Assembly: GCF_020523965.1 (NCBI RefSeq) | Contig: NZ_JAJAPX010000004.1 | Coordinates: 1 to 64,000, forward strand | DNA: 64,000 bases | Direction of reading: 5' to 3' | Origin: Neotamlana sargassicola | GTDB taxonomy: Bacteria > Bacteroidota > Bacteroidia > Flavobacteriales > Flavobacteriaceae | In this document: positions 37,377 to 46,443 of the stretch, in pieces | Layout of the letters: every line of letters starts with the position of its first letter | Numbering within the stretch: the stretch's first letter is position 1 | Notes under the pieces: model-generated | The model's database searches: none | Told to the model about the DNA's origin: nothing | The model's input: only the letters and a program-made list of their open reading frames with translations | Translations under genes and position numbers: made by a program

Positions 37377-38561
37377 ATGCAACTACTATCTGATAGAATT
37401 TTAAACATGGCAACGTCTGCAACGTTAGCTATGGCGGCAAAAGCACGCGAATTAAGAGGCGAAGGCAAAGACATTATTGGGTTAAGCTTAGGCGAACCAG
37501 ACTTTAATACGCCAGATTTTATAAAAGAAGCTGCGATTAAAGCTATTAACGACAACTATAACTCGTATACTCCTGTTGATGGTTATGGAGAACTTAAAGA
37601 CGCTATTATCACAAAATTTAAGCGCGATAATAATTTAACTTATGGGCCTTCTCAAATTGTAGTTTCAACTGGTGCTAAACAAGCTTTGTTTAACATTGCA
37701 GGAGTTATGCTTAATGATGGAGATGAAGTTATTTTACCATGTCCGTACTGGGTAAGTTACTCTGATATTGTAAAGCTTTTTGGTGGTGTTCCTGTTGAAG
37801 TAAAAACATCGATTGAAACCGATTTTAAAATGACTGCAGAGCAACTTGAAGCTGCTATTACTCCAAAAACCAAAATGATGTGGTTTAGTTCTCCTTGTAA
37901 CCCAAGCGGATCGGTGTACAGCAAAGAAGAACTTCAGGAGTTAGTTGAAGTATTTAAAAAATACCCTGACATCTATGTAGTTTCCGATGAAATTTACGAG
38001 CACATAAACTATGGTAAAGGCCATACAAGTATTGCCGAGTTTGAGGAAATGTACGACAGAACTATTACTGTAAATGGTGTATCTAAAGCATTCGCAATGA
38101 CCGGATGGCGTATTGGATATATTGGTGGTCCAGAAAAAATTGCTCGAGCTTGTAATAAACTTCAAGGGCAAGCAACAAGTGGCGCAAACTGTATTGCGCA
38201 ACGCGCAGTAATTACAGCATGTACAGAGTCTCCAGAAAAAGTATCGTACATGATTGAAGAATTTAAAGAGCGTCGCGATTTAATTCTTGGATTGTTAAAC
38301 GATATTGAAGGCTTTAACTGCAATGTTCCTGATGGTGCTTTTTATGTGTTCCCAAACATTTCTCACTACTTTGGAAAGACTTTACGTGGAAAAACAATAA
38401 ACAATGCAACAGATTTTTCATTGTACTTGCTTGAAGAAGCTTTAGTAGCCACGGTAACTGGTGAAGCTTTTGGAAACCCAGACTGTATTCGTATTTCTTA
38501 CGCAGCTTCACAAGAGCAAATTATTGAAGCTATAAAACGTATTAAAGAAGCTGTAAGCTAA
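37377..38561 (+). CDS. Aspartate aminotransferase-type PLP enzyme (class I)
   Basis: These 394 residues of fold-type I have the PLP lysine Lys237 in NGVSKAFAMTGWRIGY, which is the class Ib aspartate aminotransferase signature. The substrate-binding NPSG region (SSPCNPSGSVYSKEEL) and SDEIYEH are also present. It likely transfers amino groups between aspartate and 2-oxoglutarate; related enzymes also act on prephenate or aromatic acids, so the exact substrate is open. It is 19 bases after the desaturase gene and ends at a strong bidirectional terminator. Confidence 0.93.
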   Translation: MQLLSDRILNMATSATLAMAAKARELRGEGKDIIGLSLGEPDFNTPDFIKEAAIKAINDNYNSYTPVDGYGELKDAIITKFKRDNNLTYGPSQIVVSTGAKQALFNIAGVMLNDGDEVILPCPYWVSYSDIVKLFGGVPVEVKTSIETDFKMTAEQLEAAITPKTKMMWFSSPCNPSGSVYSKEELQELVEVFKKYPDIYVVSDEIYEHINYGKGHTSIAEFEEMYDRTITVNGVSKAFAMTGWRIGYIGGPEKIARACNKLQGQATSGANCIAQRAVITACTESPEKVSYMIEEFKERRDLILGLLNDIEGFNCNVPDGAFYVFPNISHYFGKTLRGKTINNATDFSLYLLEEALVATVTGEAFGNPDCIRISYAASQEQIIEAIKRIKEAVS

Positions 38562-38587
38562 AAGTATAGTTTAATTTATTATATTAT

Positions 38588-38618
38588 GACCTGTCAAGTT
38601 TTTAAAACTTGACAGGTC
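38588..38618. terminator. Strong bidirectional terminator
   Basis: A 15-bp perfect stem (GACCTGTCAAGTTTT with its complement) has a one-base centre and is followed by nine T on the plus strand. It serves the aminotransferase gene and, in reverse, the small minus-strand gene at 38625-38891. Confidence 0.85.
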
Positions 38619-38624
38619 TTTTTT

Positions 38625-38891
38625 TTATACCAAAACATAATAAACAAATAAAGCTAAAAGCGATAATAAAACAAGGGTTAGATAAGTAACTTTGCGTTTA
38701 TAACTTTTATTCTCCTTTAAAGTTTGTTGTTTTATTTTCTTTAGCAACTCTGGTGTAGACTTTGGGAAATTTTTCATCTCTACACCGCAATAACTTCCAG
38801 ACAACGCTTTTTTATCCTTTCGTTTGGCTAATAAATTTCTATTATTTTTTAATGAATTGTTGGCTGCCGCCATTGATCCTTCTCCACCCAT
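38625..38891 (-). CDS. Small tail-anchored protein of unknown function
   Basis: These 88 residues start MGGEGSMAAANNSLKNNRNLLAKRK, are strongly basic in the first 65 residues, and carry one C-terminal hydrophobic helix (LTLVLLSLLALFVYYVLV) with almost nothing after it. It therefore looks tail-anchored in the inner membrane with the basic part in the cytoplasm. Similar short proteins occur in Flavobacteriaceae, as far as I recall, but I cannot give a function. Its stop lies seven bases from the terminator stem. Confidence 0.75.
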   Translation of the reverse strand: MGGEGSMAAANNSLKNNRNLLAKRKDKKALSGSYCGVEMKNFPKSTPELLKKIKQQTLKENKSYKRKVTYLTLVLLSLLALFVYYVLV

Positions 38892-39016
38892 AATCTACTT
38901 TTTAAAAGTTTAAATAGCATACACTATAATATATTAGTAAGGAATTTTTACTAAATGTTACGGAAAGGCTCTAAACTAAATTCAAGTTAAACACTAACAG
39001 CCAACACTATTCAACA

Positions 39017-39044
39017 AAAAAGCCGCTAAAACTAGCGGCTTTTT
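39017..39044 (-). terminator. Intrinsic terminator of accD
   Basis: A 12-bp stem (AAAAAGCCGCTA with its complement) has an AAAC loop and T-runs on both strands. On the minus strand it ends the accD transcript. Confidence 0.8.
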
Positions 39045-39068
39045 TATTAAATATTTTTTTAAGCTTAA

Positions 39069-39926
39069 TTAAGCTCGTAAAGGCTGATTCATTATTAAAT
39101 CGATATAGTGATTCACCTTATTTTTAAGCTCACTTCTAACAGCAATAAAATCTAGAAAACCATGCTCTAACAAAAACTCTGCAGATTGAAACCCCTCTGG
39201 TAAATCTTTACCTGTTGTATCTTTTACAACACGAGGACCTGCAAAACCAATTAAAGCTCCAGGTTCGCTAATGTTTATATCTCCTAACATAGCAAACGAT
39301 GCTGTTGTACCACCAGTTGTTGGGTCTGTACACAATGAAATATAAGGCAATTTAGCTTCGGCTAACTGTGCTAATTTTACAGATGTTTTAGCCAACTGCA
39401 TTAAAGATAATGCGGCCTCCATCATACGGGCTCCACCAGACTTTGAAATAACCATTAATGGTAGTTTTTTCTTTAAAGCATAATCTGCAGCACGTGCAAT
39501 TTTTTCACCTACAACGCTTCCCATAGAACCTCCAATAAAAGCAAAATCCATACAGGCAACAACTAAATCTTTTCCTTTAGATTTTCCAACTCCTACTCTA
39601 ACGGCATCTTTTAGCTTAGTTTTTTCTTGAGCTGCTTTTAAACGGTCTGGATATTTTTTAGTATCAATAAACTTTAAAGGATCTTTAGATTCTAAGTTTG
39701 CATCTAATTCTTTAAACTTATTATCATCAAAAAGAATTTCAAAATACTCTTTACTTCCAATTCGAACATGGTAACCGTCTTCTGGACTTACATAAAAATT
39801 TTTCTCTAATTCTTCTGTATCAATAATTTTTCCTGTTGGCGATTTATACCAAAGCCCTCTGGGAGTGTCTTTTTTTTCTTCTGTAGTCGTTGTTATTCCT
39901 TTTGTTTTTCTTTTAAACCAAGACAT
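39069..39926 (-). CDS. accD: Acetyl-CoA carboxylase carboxyltransferase subunit beta, without zinc ribbon cysteines
   Basis: This 285-residue subunit transfers the carboxyl group from biotin to acetyl-CoA in the first step of fatty acid synthesis. The crotonase-like core ([33 protein letters not shown]) is normal. The N-terminal region that in E. coli AccD holds a four-cysteine zinc ribbon aligns as [11 protein letters not shown] and VSPEDGYH: Ser29 and Ser47 sit where cysteines should be and the other two are lost. Thus no zinc can be bound. Fold position is retained, so the subunit is probably functional. It stands alone, between a terminator and fbaA's terminator. Confidence 0.93.
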   Translation of the reverse strand: MSWFKRKTKGITTTTEEKKDTPRGLWYKSPTGKIIDTEELEKNFYVSPEDGYHVRIGSKEYFEILFDDNKFKELDANLESKDPLKFIDTKKYPDRLKAAQEKTKLKDAVRVGVGKSKGKDLVVACMDFAFIGGSMGSVVGEKIARAADYALKKKLPLMVISKSGGARMMEAALSLMQLAKTSVKLAQLAEAKLPYISLCTDPTTGGTTASFAMLGDINISEPGALIGFAGPRVVKDTTGKDLPEGFQSAEFLLEHGFLDFIAVRSELKNKVNHYIDLIMNQPLRA

Positions 39927-40117
39927 AGAATTAATATTTTTAATAGATTATAAAAAATCTATTCGTTTCAAATTTATTGGTTAGCTTGCTTTAATTAAAA
40001 AGCGTGACTACAAAATTAAGTCTTTTTTTGATTTTGAAGTAAGACTACTGAAGTTTTTATGAAGCAGTTATACAAAAAAGAACTTAATTATCTCTTTTAA
40101 AATGTTTTAACCAAAAA

Positions 40118-40142
40118 AAAGATTCTGTAAAACAGAATCTTT
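40118..40142 (-). terminator. Intrinsic terminator of fbaA
   Basis: An 11-bp stem (AAAGATTCTGT with its complement) has an AAA loop and is followed by eight T on the minus strand, 20 bases after the aldolase stop codon. Confidence 0.8.
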
Positions 40143-40164
40143 TTCATCGAAAATATTTAATTTC

Positions 40165-41232
40165 TTACAAGGTATTAACGTTATTTAAATCTTCAAACGC
40201 TTTCTTTAAACGTGTTACGAAAGTTTTTTCTCCTTCACGTAACCAAACGCGCGGATCATAGAATTTTTTATTTGGCACATCGTCTCCGTCAGGGTTACCA
40301 ATTTGTGCTTTTAAATATTCAGCTTTTCCGTCCATGTAATCGCGAATACCTGTCATGAATGCATATTGTAAATCGGTATCGATATTCATTTTAATTACAC
40401 CATAGCTAATACCTTCGCGAATTTCTTCTACTGAAGAACCAGAACCACCGTGGAATACAAAATCTATATGGTTATGACCTACTCCATATTTTTCAGAAAT
40501 ATATTCTTGTGAATTTTTTAAAATTTTTGGAGTTAATTTTACGTTACCTGGTTTGTAAACACCGTGTACATTACCAAAAGCTGCTGCAATGGTAAAACGA
40601 GGACTTACTTTACTTAACTCTTCGTAAGCGTAAGCTACTTCTTCGGGTTGTGTGTATAGTTTAGAGTCGTCTACATCACTGTTATCTACTCCATCTTCTT
40701 CTCCTCCTGTTATACCTAATTCTATTTCTAGAGTCATTCCCATTTTGCTCATTCTTTCTAAATAGGTTTTACATATTTCTATGTTTTCCTCTATTGGTTC
40801 TTCAGAAAGATCAATCATGTGTGAACTGAATAATGGTTTTCCAGTTTCTTCAAAATGCTTTTCGCTAGCTTCTAACATACCATCAATCCATGGTAATAAT
40901 TTTTTTGCACAGTGGTCTGTATGTAAAATTACTGGCACGCCATAAGCTTCGGAAAGTGTATGAACATGTTTTGCCCCGGCTACTGCACCTGCTATTGCTG
41001 CTTTTTGGTCTTCGTTGCTTAATCCTTTTCCGGCATTAAATTGAGCGCCACCATTTGAAAATTGAATAATTACTGGAGCATTTAAATCTCTAGCTGTTTC
41101 TAATACACCATTAATAGTGTCTGATCCAATAACATTTACAGCTGGCAAAGCATAATTATTCGCTTTTGCGTGTTTAAATATTTCTTGAACTTCATCGCCT
41201 GTAGCAACTCCTGGTTTAATGTTGTGTGCCAT
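40165..41232 (-). CDS. fbaA: Class II fructose-bisphosphate aldolase
   Basis: This 355-residue zinc-dependent aldolase interconverts fructose 1,6-bisphosphate with DHAP and glyceraldehyde 3-phosphate. The catalytic region HTDHCAKK gives Asp106 and the zinc ligand His107. Other blocks include SHMIDLSEE, FGNVHGVYKPG and DFVFHGGSGSS with further zinc ligands. Length and motifs match the class IIA (E. coli FbaA) type. It is monocistronic with its own terminator, and a TACTTTTG box at 41270-41277 (minus) is a candidate promoter. Confidence 0.96.
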   Translation of the reverse strand: MAHNIKPGVATGDEVQEIFKHAKANNYALPAVNVIGSDTINGVLETARDLNAPVIIQFSNGGAQFNAGKGLSNEDQKAAIAGAVAGAKHVHTLSEAYGVPVILHTDHCAKKLLPWIDGMLEASEKHFEETGKPLFSSHMIDLSEEPIEENIEICKTYLERMSKMGMTLEIELGITGGEEDGVDNSDVDDSKLYTQPEEVAYAYEELSKVSPRFTIAAAFGNVHGVYKPGNVKLTPKILKNSQEYISEKYGVGHNHIDFVFHGGSGSSVEEIREGISYGVIKMNIDTDLQYAFMTGIRDYMDGKAEYLKAQIGNPDGDDVPNKKFYDPRVWLREGEKTFVTRLKKAFEDLNNVNTL

Positions 41233-41269
41233 GTTTATTTTGATTTTATTTTTTAAAATAGTCTTACTT

Positions 41270-41277
41270 CAAAAGTA
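41270..41277 (-). promoter_or_regulatory. Candidate -7 box of fbaA promoter
   Basis: On the minus strand TACTTTTG matches TAnnTTTG about 37 bases before the fbaA ATG. The nearest TTTG upstream is closer than usual (12 bases). Confidence 0.45.
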
Positions 41278-41358
41278 ATCAATTTTTAACAAATTAATTA
41301 TCGGTAACACCATATTTAACCCTAAAATTACCCTAAAACGTTATAGTAGAAACTGTTT

Positions 41359-43896
41359 TTAGAACGGGTAGTTTATACCTATGTTATAAACAGCATTTGC
41401 AAAATTATAATCGTTAAACCAACGATTTTCATCTTGGTATGAAGGATCGTAGGTTTTAAAGCCTATATCAAATCGAAATACAAAGAAACTAAAATCGTAA
41501 CGAAGCCCCAGACCCGAACCAATAGCGATGTCTTCGAGCGAATTAAAACCCGTAAATGTAGCCCGAGCATCATCGACATTATCGAGCACATTCCAAATAT
41601 TACCAGCATCAACAAATAGCGCACCGTTTAAACTACCTGCAATATTAAATCGTTGCTCTGCGCTTAAAGCAATTTTAAGGTTTGCCTCGTTAAATTCGTT
41701 TGTAGTTTCTAAACTACCCGGACCTAATCCATAGGCTGTCCATGCTCTGTTATCGTTTGGACCACCTGCAAAGAAACTTTTTGAAAACGGAATACTATTG
41801 GAATTTCCATATGGAATAGCGATACCAAAAAAACTACGGATAGCTAGCACATTATTTCTTCCTAAATCCCAGTGTTTTATATAATCGAGTTCCGCTTTGG
41901 TGTATTGTGAAAAGGCAACATTTAGTATTTCGAAGCGGTCGTCGCTATTACGCTCTAAGCCCATTAAATTTGCGGCCGTGGCAAATAAGTTACCTGCAAC
42001 TTCAAGTTTGGCTCGAAAAATAGAGAAATCATTATCGAATAAATTGGTTCGCTCGTCGTTAACAAAGCTAAAGCTAGATGCCAGAATAAGGTTGTTTTCT
42101 GTTAACCTTAATTTGCGTTCGTTAATATTTGAGACGGTTATATAATCACTATCATCCGAAGTTAATTCTGTGTTATTATTTAATACATCTGAAATAAACG
42201 CATCTGCATCCTCCGGAATTGATAAATCTTCATCCTCGCCAACATAGCCAATGTCTTGAGCAATACTATTTAAATTACTATATGAAGTTGTGTAAACCGA
42301 AAAATAGTTATCGATATTTAAATTTTTAACATACTGGATATTAAATAAGTCTAATCGATTTGAAACTTTAGAATTTGGATACCAATTATAATTAAACACC
42401 CCGCTAAAGCTTTGTTTATCTAATCCAATATTAGTTTGACTCGTGGCCGACAGACTAATTTGTGTACTTGGCGACATGTATTTTGGAATAAAAGGCTCGG
42501 TATAAAAAGGAGAAAATAACCTTGGAATGGTTAATTTAAAATCGACTCCATACTCGTTAATATCGAAAAATGGATCTTCGTCACTATTTCTATTTGCATC
42601 GGTTGAAGCTCCAATGGAAGCTAAACCAGATATTTCTAGAGTTTCTGCACCTCTAAAAATATTTCGAATTAACAAGCTAGGATTAACAGAAAAGCCAACA
42701 CGCTGAATGTTGCTCTGCGAACCATCGGTACTAAAGCTAAAATTAAACTTCTTTAAAGGCGTAAGCCTAATGGTGTCGGTAAGTGTATTATCTCTGTTTT
42801 CAATATCTTCAATATTGGGATATTTAAATGTTCGTAATTCATTTAAATGCCTATACGTTCTAGTTTTATCAATTTCTCTAAAAATACCTCCAGGGTTAAT
42901 AAATACAGCATCTGTTAATGCCTTTGGGCGATACTTAATTTTATCGTAACTATAAATTTTGTAACTGTTATATTTTATAGAGTCTTTAAAAGGCTTTCCA
43001 CGATTTTCGAATGTATAATCGGTAATAATATTTACATCTCTAATTTTAAAAATATCAAAAGGCTCTCGCCTAACAGAGTCTTGATTTCGAATAACGCGAT
43101 CTTGAATATTTATACCAACATTTACCTTATTATTTGTACCAATAGTATCCATAGTGTACGTTATATAATCGGTTTTAAAGTGATAAATCCCCGAATTTCG
43201 TAATACACTAGCAATACGTTCGCGTTCTTTATTAAAGTTTTCGGTTTTGTATTGGTCGTACCGTTTTATAAGCGTTTCTTTTTTATTTTTTTTATAAATC
43301 GTATCAACAATTGCCGATTTAATATCGGTGGTAATCGTATCTAAAATAAATGCGTTTCCTGTACTTATGTTATAAGTAACTTCGGCTTTTTTATTCTCGT
43401 TTTTTTCAACATTATAATCGGCTTCAACATTAAACCAACCATTATTAATATAATAGTCTTTATATCTATTTACGGTTCGTTTTGCTTTGTCTTCATTAAA
43501 AATAACTGGTGCTTCTCCTGTGTTTTTAATCCAACTATTAAAATCTTTTTTAGATTGAATGTATTTATTGAATTGCTTTGTAGACAAAAAGCTTTCTAAA
43601 CGTTGCTTTTTAGCAGGTTTACTAAAAATATTCCTATCTATAATTGAGTCTATATTAGGGCGTGCTAAATTGTAAACATGTAACCGCAATGGTAAATTTA
43701 TTAACGGAATTTTTACGTTAGATTGCTGATAAAGTAAATCGTTTAAAACTTCGGTATTAACCTTTTCACCATTTACCTGAATAGTGTTTTTTGTTAATAA
43801 ATGCTCGTTTTCGGCTACTCTTTTAACACTATCGCAGGCCGAAAAAAAGTATAAACATAAGCTAGTAAATAATATTTTTAAAAGAGGCCTTTTCAA
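41359..43896 (-). CDS. tamL: TamL-like Omp85-family outer membrane lipoprotein
   Basis: These 845 residues begin with a lipoprotein signal (SLCLYFFSAC, acylated Cys about residue 21), unusual for Omp85 proteins but characteristic of TamL, the Bacteroidota counterpart of TamA. POTRA-like repeats occupy the first 400 residues, and the C-terminal half is a 16-strand barrel ending in Phe (NIGINYPF). TamL acts with TamB in moving lipids or proteins to the outer membrane; essentiality has been reported in some species. The start codon is TTG at 43896, since a stop lies four codons upstream and no early ATG exists. No tamB gene lies in the window. Confidence 0.88.
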   Translation of the reverse strand: MKRPLLKILFTSLCLYFFSACDSVKRVAENEHLLTKNTIQVNGEKVNTEVLNDLLYQQSNVKIPLINLPLRLHVYNLARPNIDSIIDRNIFSKPAKKQRLESFLSTKQFNKYIQSKKDFNSWIKNTGEAPVIFNEDKAKRTVNRYKDYYINNGWFNVEADYNVEKNENKKAEVTYNISTGNAFILDTITTDIKSAIVDTIYKKNKKETLIKRYDQYKTENFNKERERIASVLRNSGIYHFKTDYITYTMDTIGTNNKVNVGINIQDRVIRNQDSVRREPFDIFKIRDVNIITDYTFENRGKPFKDSIKYNSYKIYSYDKIKYRPKALTDAVFINPGGIFREIDKTRTYRHLNELRTFKYPNIEDIENRDNTLTDTIRLTPLKKFNFSFSTDGSQSNIQRVGFSVNPSLLIRNIFRGAETLEISGLASIGASTDANRNSDEDPFFDINEYGVDFKLTIPRLFSPFYTEPFIPKYMSPSTQISLSATSQTNIGLDKQSFSGVFNYNWYPNSKVSNRLDLFNIQYVKNLNIDNYFSVYTTSYSNLNSIAQDIGYVGEDEDLSIPEDADAFISDVLNNNTELTSDDSDYITVSNINERKLRLTENNLILASSFSFVNDERTNLFDNDFSIFRAKLEVAGNLFATAANLMGLERNSDDRFEILNVAFSQYTKAELDYIKHWDLGRNNVLAIRSFFGIAIPYGNSNSIPFSKSFFAGGPNDNRAWTAYGLGPGSLETTNEFNEANLKIALSAEQRFNIAGSLNGALFVDAGNIWNVLDNVDDARATFTGFNSLEDIAIGSGLGLRYDFSFFVFRFDIGFKTYDPSYQDENRWFNDYNFANAVYNIGINYPF

Positions 43897-43951
43897 ATGA
43901 AGATATTACGATTTGTGTTTTATTAAAATTAATTATCCCTAATTTAGCATT

Positions 43952-43959
43952 CAAAAATA
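43952..43959 (-). promoter_or_regulatory. Candidate -7 box of tamL promoter
   Basis: TATTTTTG on the minus strand matches TAnnTTTG about 55 bases upstream of the tamL start, in the 152-base divergent gap with the rRNA methylase gene. Confidence 0.45.
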
Positions 43960-44048
43960 CAGCTTTTAATTAGAAAAATGCACTTAATTGTTGCTGCATC
44001 TAGTTAACGCATTAATAATTTGTTTTCTTTATAAAAAATAACAAAAAC

Positions 44049-44783
44049 ATGCTTTCTAAAAGTCAGATAAAATTAATAACTAGTTTAAAACAAAAAAAGT
44101 ATAGACTTCAGCATGGATTATTTGTGGTTGAAGGTGTAAAAACAATAACCGAGTTGCTTCAGTCGTCGTTTAAACTTCAAAAATTATATACTACTCAGTC
44201 GTTCAAAATTGATGCCAATAATGATACCATTGACGAACTTTTAATTTCTGAATCTGACTTAAAACGAATTAGTTTTTTAACAACTCCAAATACAGCCTTA
44301 GCTGTTTTTAAAATTCCTAAGCCGTCAATAATTGAAGAAACAGGCTTAACTCTTGCTCTTGATGCTATTAGAGATCCTGGAAATTTAGGAACAATTATTC
44401 GTTTATGCGACTGGTTTGGAATTAAAAATTTAGTTTGTAGCAACCAAACGGTCGATTGTTTTAATCCTAAAGTAATACAAGCTACCATGGGATCAATTAC
44501 TCGAGTAAATATTAGTTATGTTAATCTTGACTCGTACTTACAAAAAACTAAACGCCCTATTTATGGGGCTTTTATGGACGGTAATAACGTTTATAAAAAA
44601 CAAAACTTAACCGACGGCATTTTAGTAATGGGCAATGAAGCCAATGGCATTAGTGAAACTATTGAAGCCTTAATAACCGAAAAAATATCTATTCCAAGGT
44701 TTGGAGATGTTCAAGCTACCGAAAGCTTAAATGTTGCCACCGCTACCGCTATTTTATTAAGTGAGTTTAAAAGAAGAAGTTAA
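44049..44783 (+). CDS. TrmH/SpoU-family RNA 2'-O-methyltransferase
   Basis: These 244 residues have the SPOUT knot motifs: LALDAIRDPGNLGTIIRLCDWFG (motif 1), ILVMGNEANGI (motif 2) and SIPRFGDVQATESLNVATATAILLSEF (motif 3). An N-terminal L30e-like substrate-binding domain covers residues 1-95 (KKYRLQHGLFVVEGVKTI). The family methylates ribose in tRNA or 23S rRNA (RlmB-like); the target nucleotide cannot be assigned. It is divergent from tamL and convergent with porT. Confidence 0.9.
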   Translation: MLSKSQIKLITSLKQKKYRLQHGLFVVEGVKTITELLQSSFKLQKLYTTQSFKIDANNDTIDELLISESDLKRISFLTTPNTALAVFKIPKPSIIEETGLTLALDAIRDPGNLGTIIRLCDWFGIKNLVCSNQTVDCFNPKVIQATMGSITRVNISYVNLDSYLQKTKRPIYGAFMDGNNVYKKQNLTDGILVMGNEANGISETIEALITEKISIPRFGDVQATESLNVATATAILLSEFKRRS

Positions 44784-44849
44784 TGCGCAAACCAAAAACT
44801 ATAACTACTTTCTAAATACTGCGACTAATAATATTTATAAAGAGAATTT

Positions 44850-45581
44850 CTACTGGAATGTAAAATTAATAAACAAGCCGCGAGTTTTCATACTAGCCAC
44901 ATTACTAGTCCAAGGGCTGTTTGGATCTTCATCTCTAACCAACTCGTCATTAATACCAAACACACCGCGAACGGAAGGTGTAAACTTAAAATTGTACAAA
45001 TAAAAATCGATACCAAAACCAAGCTCGTAAAACAAGGCGTTTTTAGTAGTTCTAAATTGCCCCGTTCGGTTGTCTTCAGGATTATTTTCGTTACTCGATA
45101 GGTTTAAAGCTGTAGAAAAGCCACCCACTATAAAAGGTTTAAAATTATTAATTCGTTTGGTTGAAACCTTAAGCAATAATGGTACATGTATGTAAGTTGA
45201 TTTTACTTCCCTTACCAAATACGAACTTCGTAAATCTGGTTCGTTTACAAAATAACTTTCGTCATAATTTAATTCCCTAGTGGTAATAATTAAACCAGGC
45301 TCTAAACGTAAATCTAAAAATTTATTAATTCGCAAATTACCAATTAAACCCACGTTAAATCCGGGACTTCTAGCAACATAAATATCATGTAAATCTTCAT
45401 GATAGTCGAAATTAAAGTCGTACGAACTTAAACCTAAATAGTAACCCCAACGCAATAAATTATTATCGGTTGTACCACGTCCTTGGTTGGCATCGTATGT
45501 TACTTTTTCTCGTTTAAAAAGTTGTGCTTGAGATGTTTTAACTACAAATAATAATGAAAGAATTGCAAAAAAATGCTTCAT
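44850..45581 (-). CDS. porT: PorT-family outer membrane protein of the type IX secretion system
   Basis: These 243 residues start at ATG 45581, giving signal peptide MKHFFAILSLLFVVKTSQA; a longer reading into ubiE is unlikely. The rest is an eight-strand-type beta-barrel pattern (YYLGLSSYDFNFDY, LRLEPGLIIT, FELGFGIDFYLYNFKFTPSVRGVFGIND) ending in Phe-Gln. PorT (SprT in F. johnsoniae) is required for T9SS secretion of cargo and gliding adhesins. Its gene directly follows ubiE with only 4 bases between, a conserved pairing in Flavobacteriia. It may support export of the TSP3 protein at the left end, which is inference. Confidence 0.85.
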   Translation of the reverse strand: MKHFFAILSLLFVVKTSQAQLFKREKVTYDANQGRGTTDNNLLRWGYYLGLSSYDFNFDYHEDLHDIYVARSPGFNVGLIGNLRINKFLDLRLEPGLIITTRELNYDESYFVNEPDLRSSYLVREVKSTYIHVPLLLKVSTKRINNFKPFIVGGFSTALNLSSNENNPEDNRTGQFRTTKNALFYELGFGIDFYLYNFKFTPSVRGVFGINDELVRDEDPNSPWTSNVASMKTRGLFINFTFQ

Positions 45582-45585
45582 ATTT

Positions 45586-46317
45586 TTACTTCGATGATTT
45601 ATAAATTGTTGCCACGCCCAAAGTTTGTGGAAAATCTTCAACATTAATAAACCCAATTTTACGCAAAATATTGTTTAATGCTTCTCCATAAGGAAAAACC
45701 GACGCCGATTCGCTTAAATATTTATAAGCGCTTCTATCTTTTGAAAATAACTTACCAATAAATGGCATAATATTTTTAGTGTATAAATTATAACCTTGTT
45801 TAAAAGGTGTTTTTGTAGGCACCGAAGTTTCTAAAATCACAAAAGTACCTCCTGGTTTTAATACTCTAAAAATTTCTTTTAGCCCGTTTTCTAAAGTTTC
45901 AAAATTACGAACACCAAAAGCCACCGTAATAGCATCAAAGGAATTATCTGAAAAAGGCAAGTTCTCACTATCGCCTAAAACCATTTCAATTTTAGAATTT
46001 AAACCCCTCTTTTTAATTTTTTCTTTACCTACTTCAAGCATACCATTACTAATGTCTAACCCCACTATTTGCGAAGCAGTGGTTTGTGCTAAATTAATGG
46101 CCAAATCACCAGTTCCTGTGGCAATATCTAAAATAGTGTCTGGATTGCTTGCCCCTACCATTTGCACTACTTTTTTACGCCATTTCACATCAATTCCAAA
46201 CGAAATTACACGGTTTAAGCCATCGTAATCTTCAGAAATAGTATCGAACATTTTAGCTACCTGTTCTTTTTTTCCTAGGTCGCTGTCTTTATATGGTTTT
46301 ACTTTTAACAAACTCAA
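45586..46317 (-). CDS. ubiE: Demethylmenaquinone methyltransferase
   Basis: These 243 residues form a SAM methyltransferase that completes menaquinone synthesis (MenG/UbiE). The motif [17 protein letters not shown] is the SAM site, followed by [28 protein letters not shown]. The frame opens at TTG 46317 ([19 protein letters not shown]); the family N-terminus fits this start and a stop lies eight codons upstream with no ATG between. CAAAGATA at 46329-46336 is a possible -7 box (minus), which would leave a very short leader. It is read before porT with a 4-base gap. Confidence 0.92.
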   Translation of the reverse strand: MSLLKVKPYKDSDLGKKEQVAKMFDTISEDYDGLNRVISFGIDVKWRKKVVQMVGASNPDTILDIATGTGDLAINLAQTTASQIVGLDISNGMLEVGKEKIKKRGLNSKIEMVLGDSENLPFSDNSFDAITVAFGVRNFETLENGLKEIFRVLKPGGTFVILETSVPTKTPFKQGYNLYTKNIMPFIGKLFSKDRSAYKYLSESASVFPYGEALNNILRKIGFINVEDFPQTLGVATIYKSSK

Positions 46318-46411
46318 GAATTTTTTAGCAAAGATAATCTTTTAAACATTTATTAGTAAACGCTTCAACGTAATTATATCGAATAATTTTACACCAAAAA
46401 TGTAATTATAG

Positions 46412-46419
46412 TATATTTG
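46412..46419 (+). promoter_or_regulatory. -7 box of the trkA-trkH promoter
   Basis: TATATTTG exactly matches TAnnTTTG, 24 bases upstream of the trkA ATG. No clear -33 element was found. Confidence 0.55.
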
Positions 46420-46443
46420 CACTACTTTTTATTACCTTAAGAA

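Noticed and set aside
43897-44048. Hidden small gene in the tamL-rRNA methylase divergent gap
   Set aside because: No frame with a start and credible length; the gap is accounted for by two promoters.
44784-44849. Terminator between the convergent rRNA methylase and porT genes
   Set aside because: No stem of useful length with a T-run could be found.
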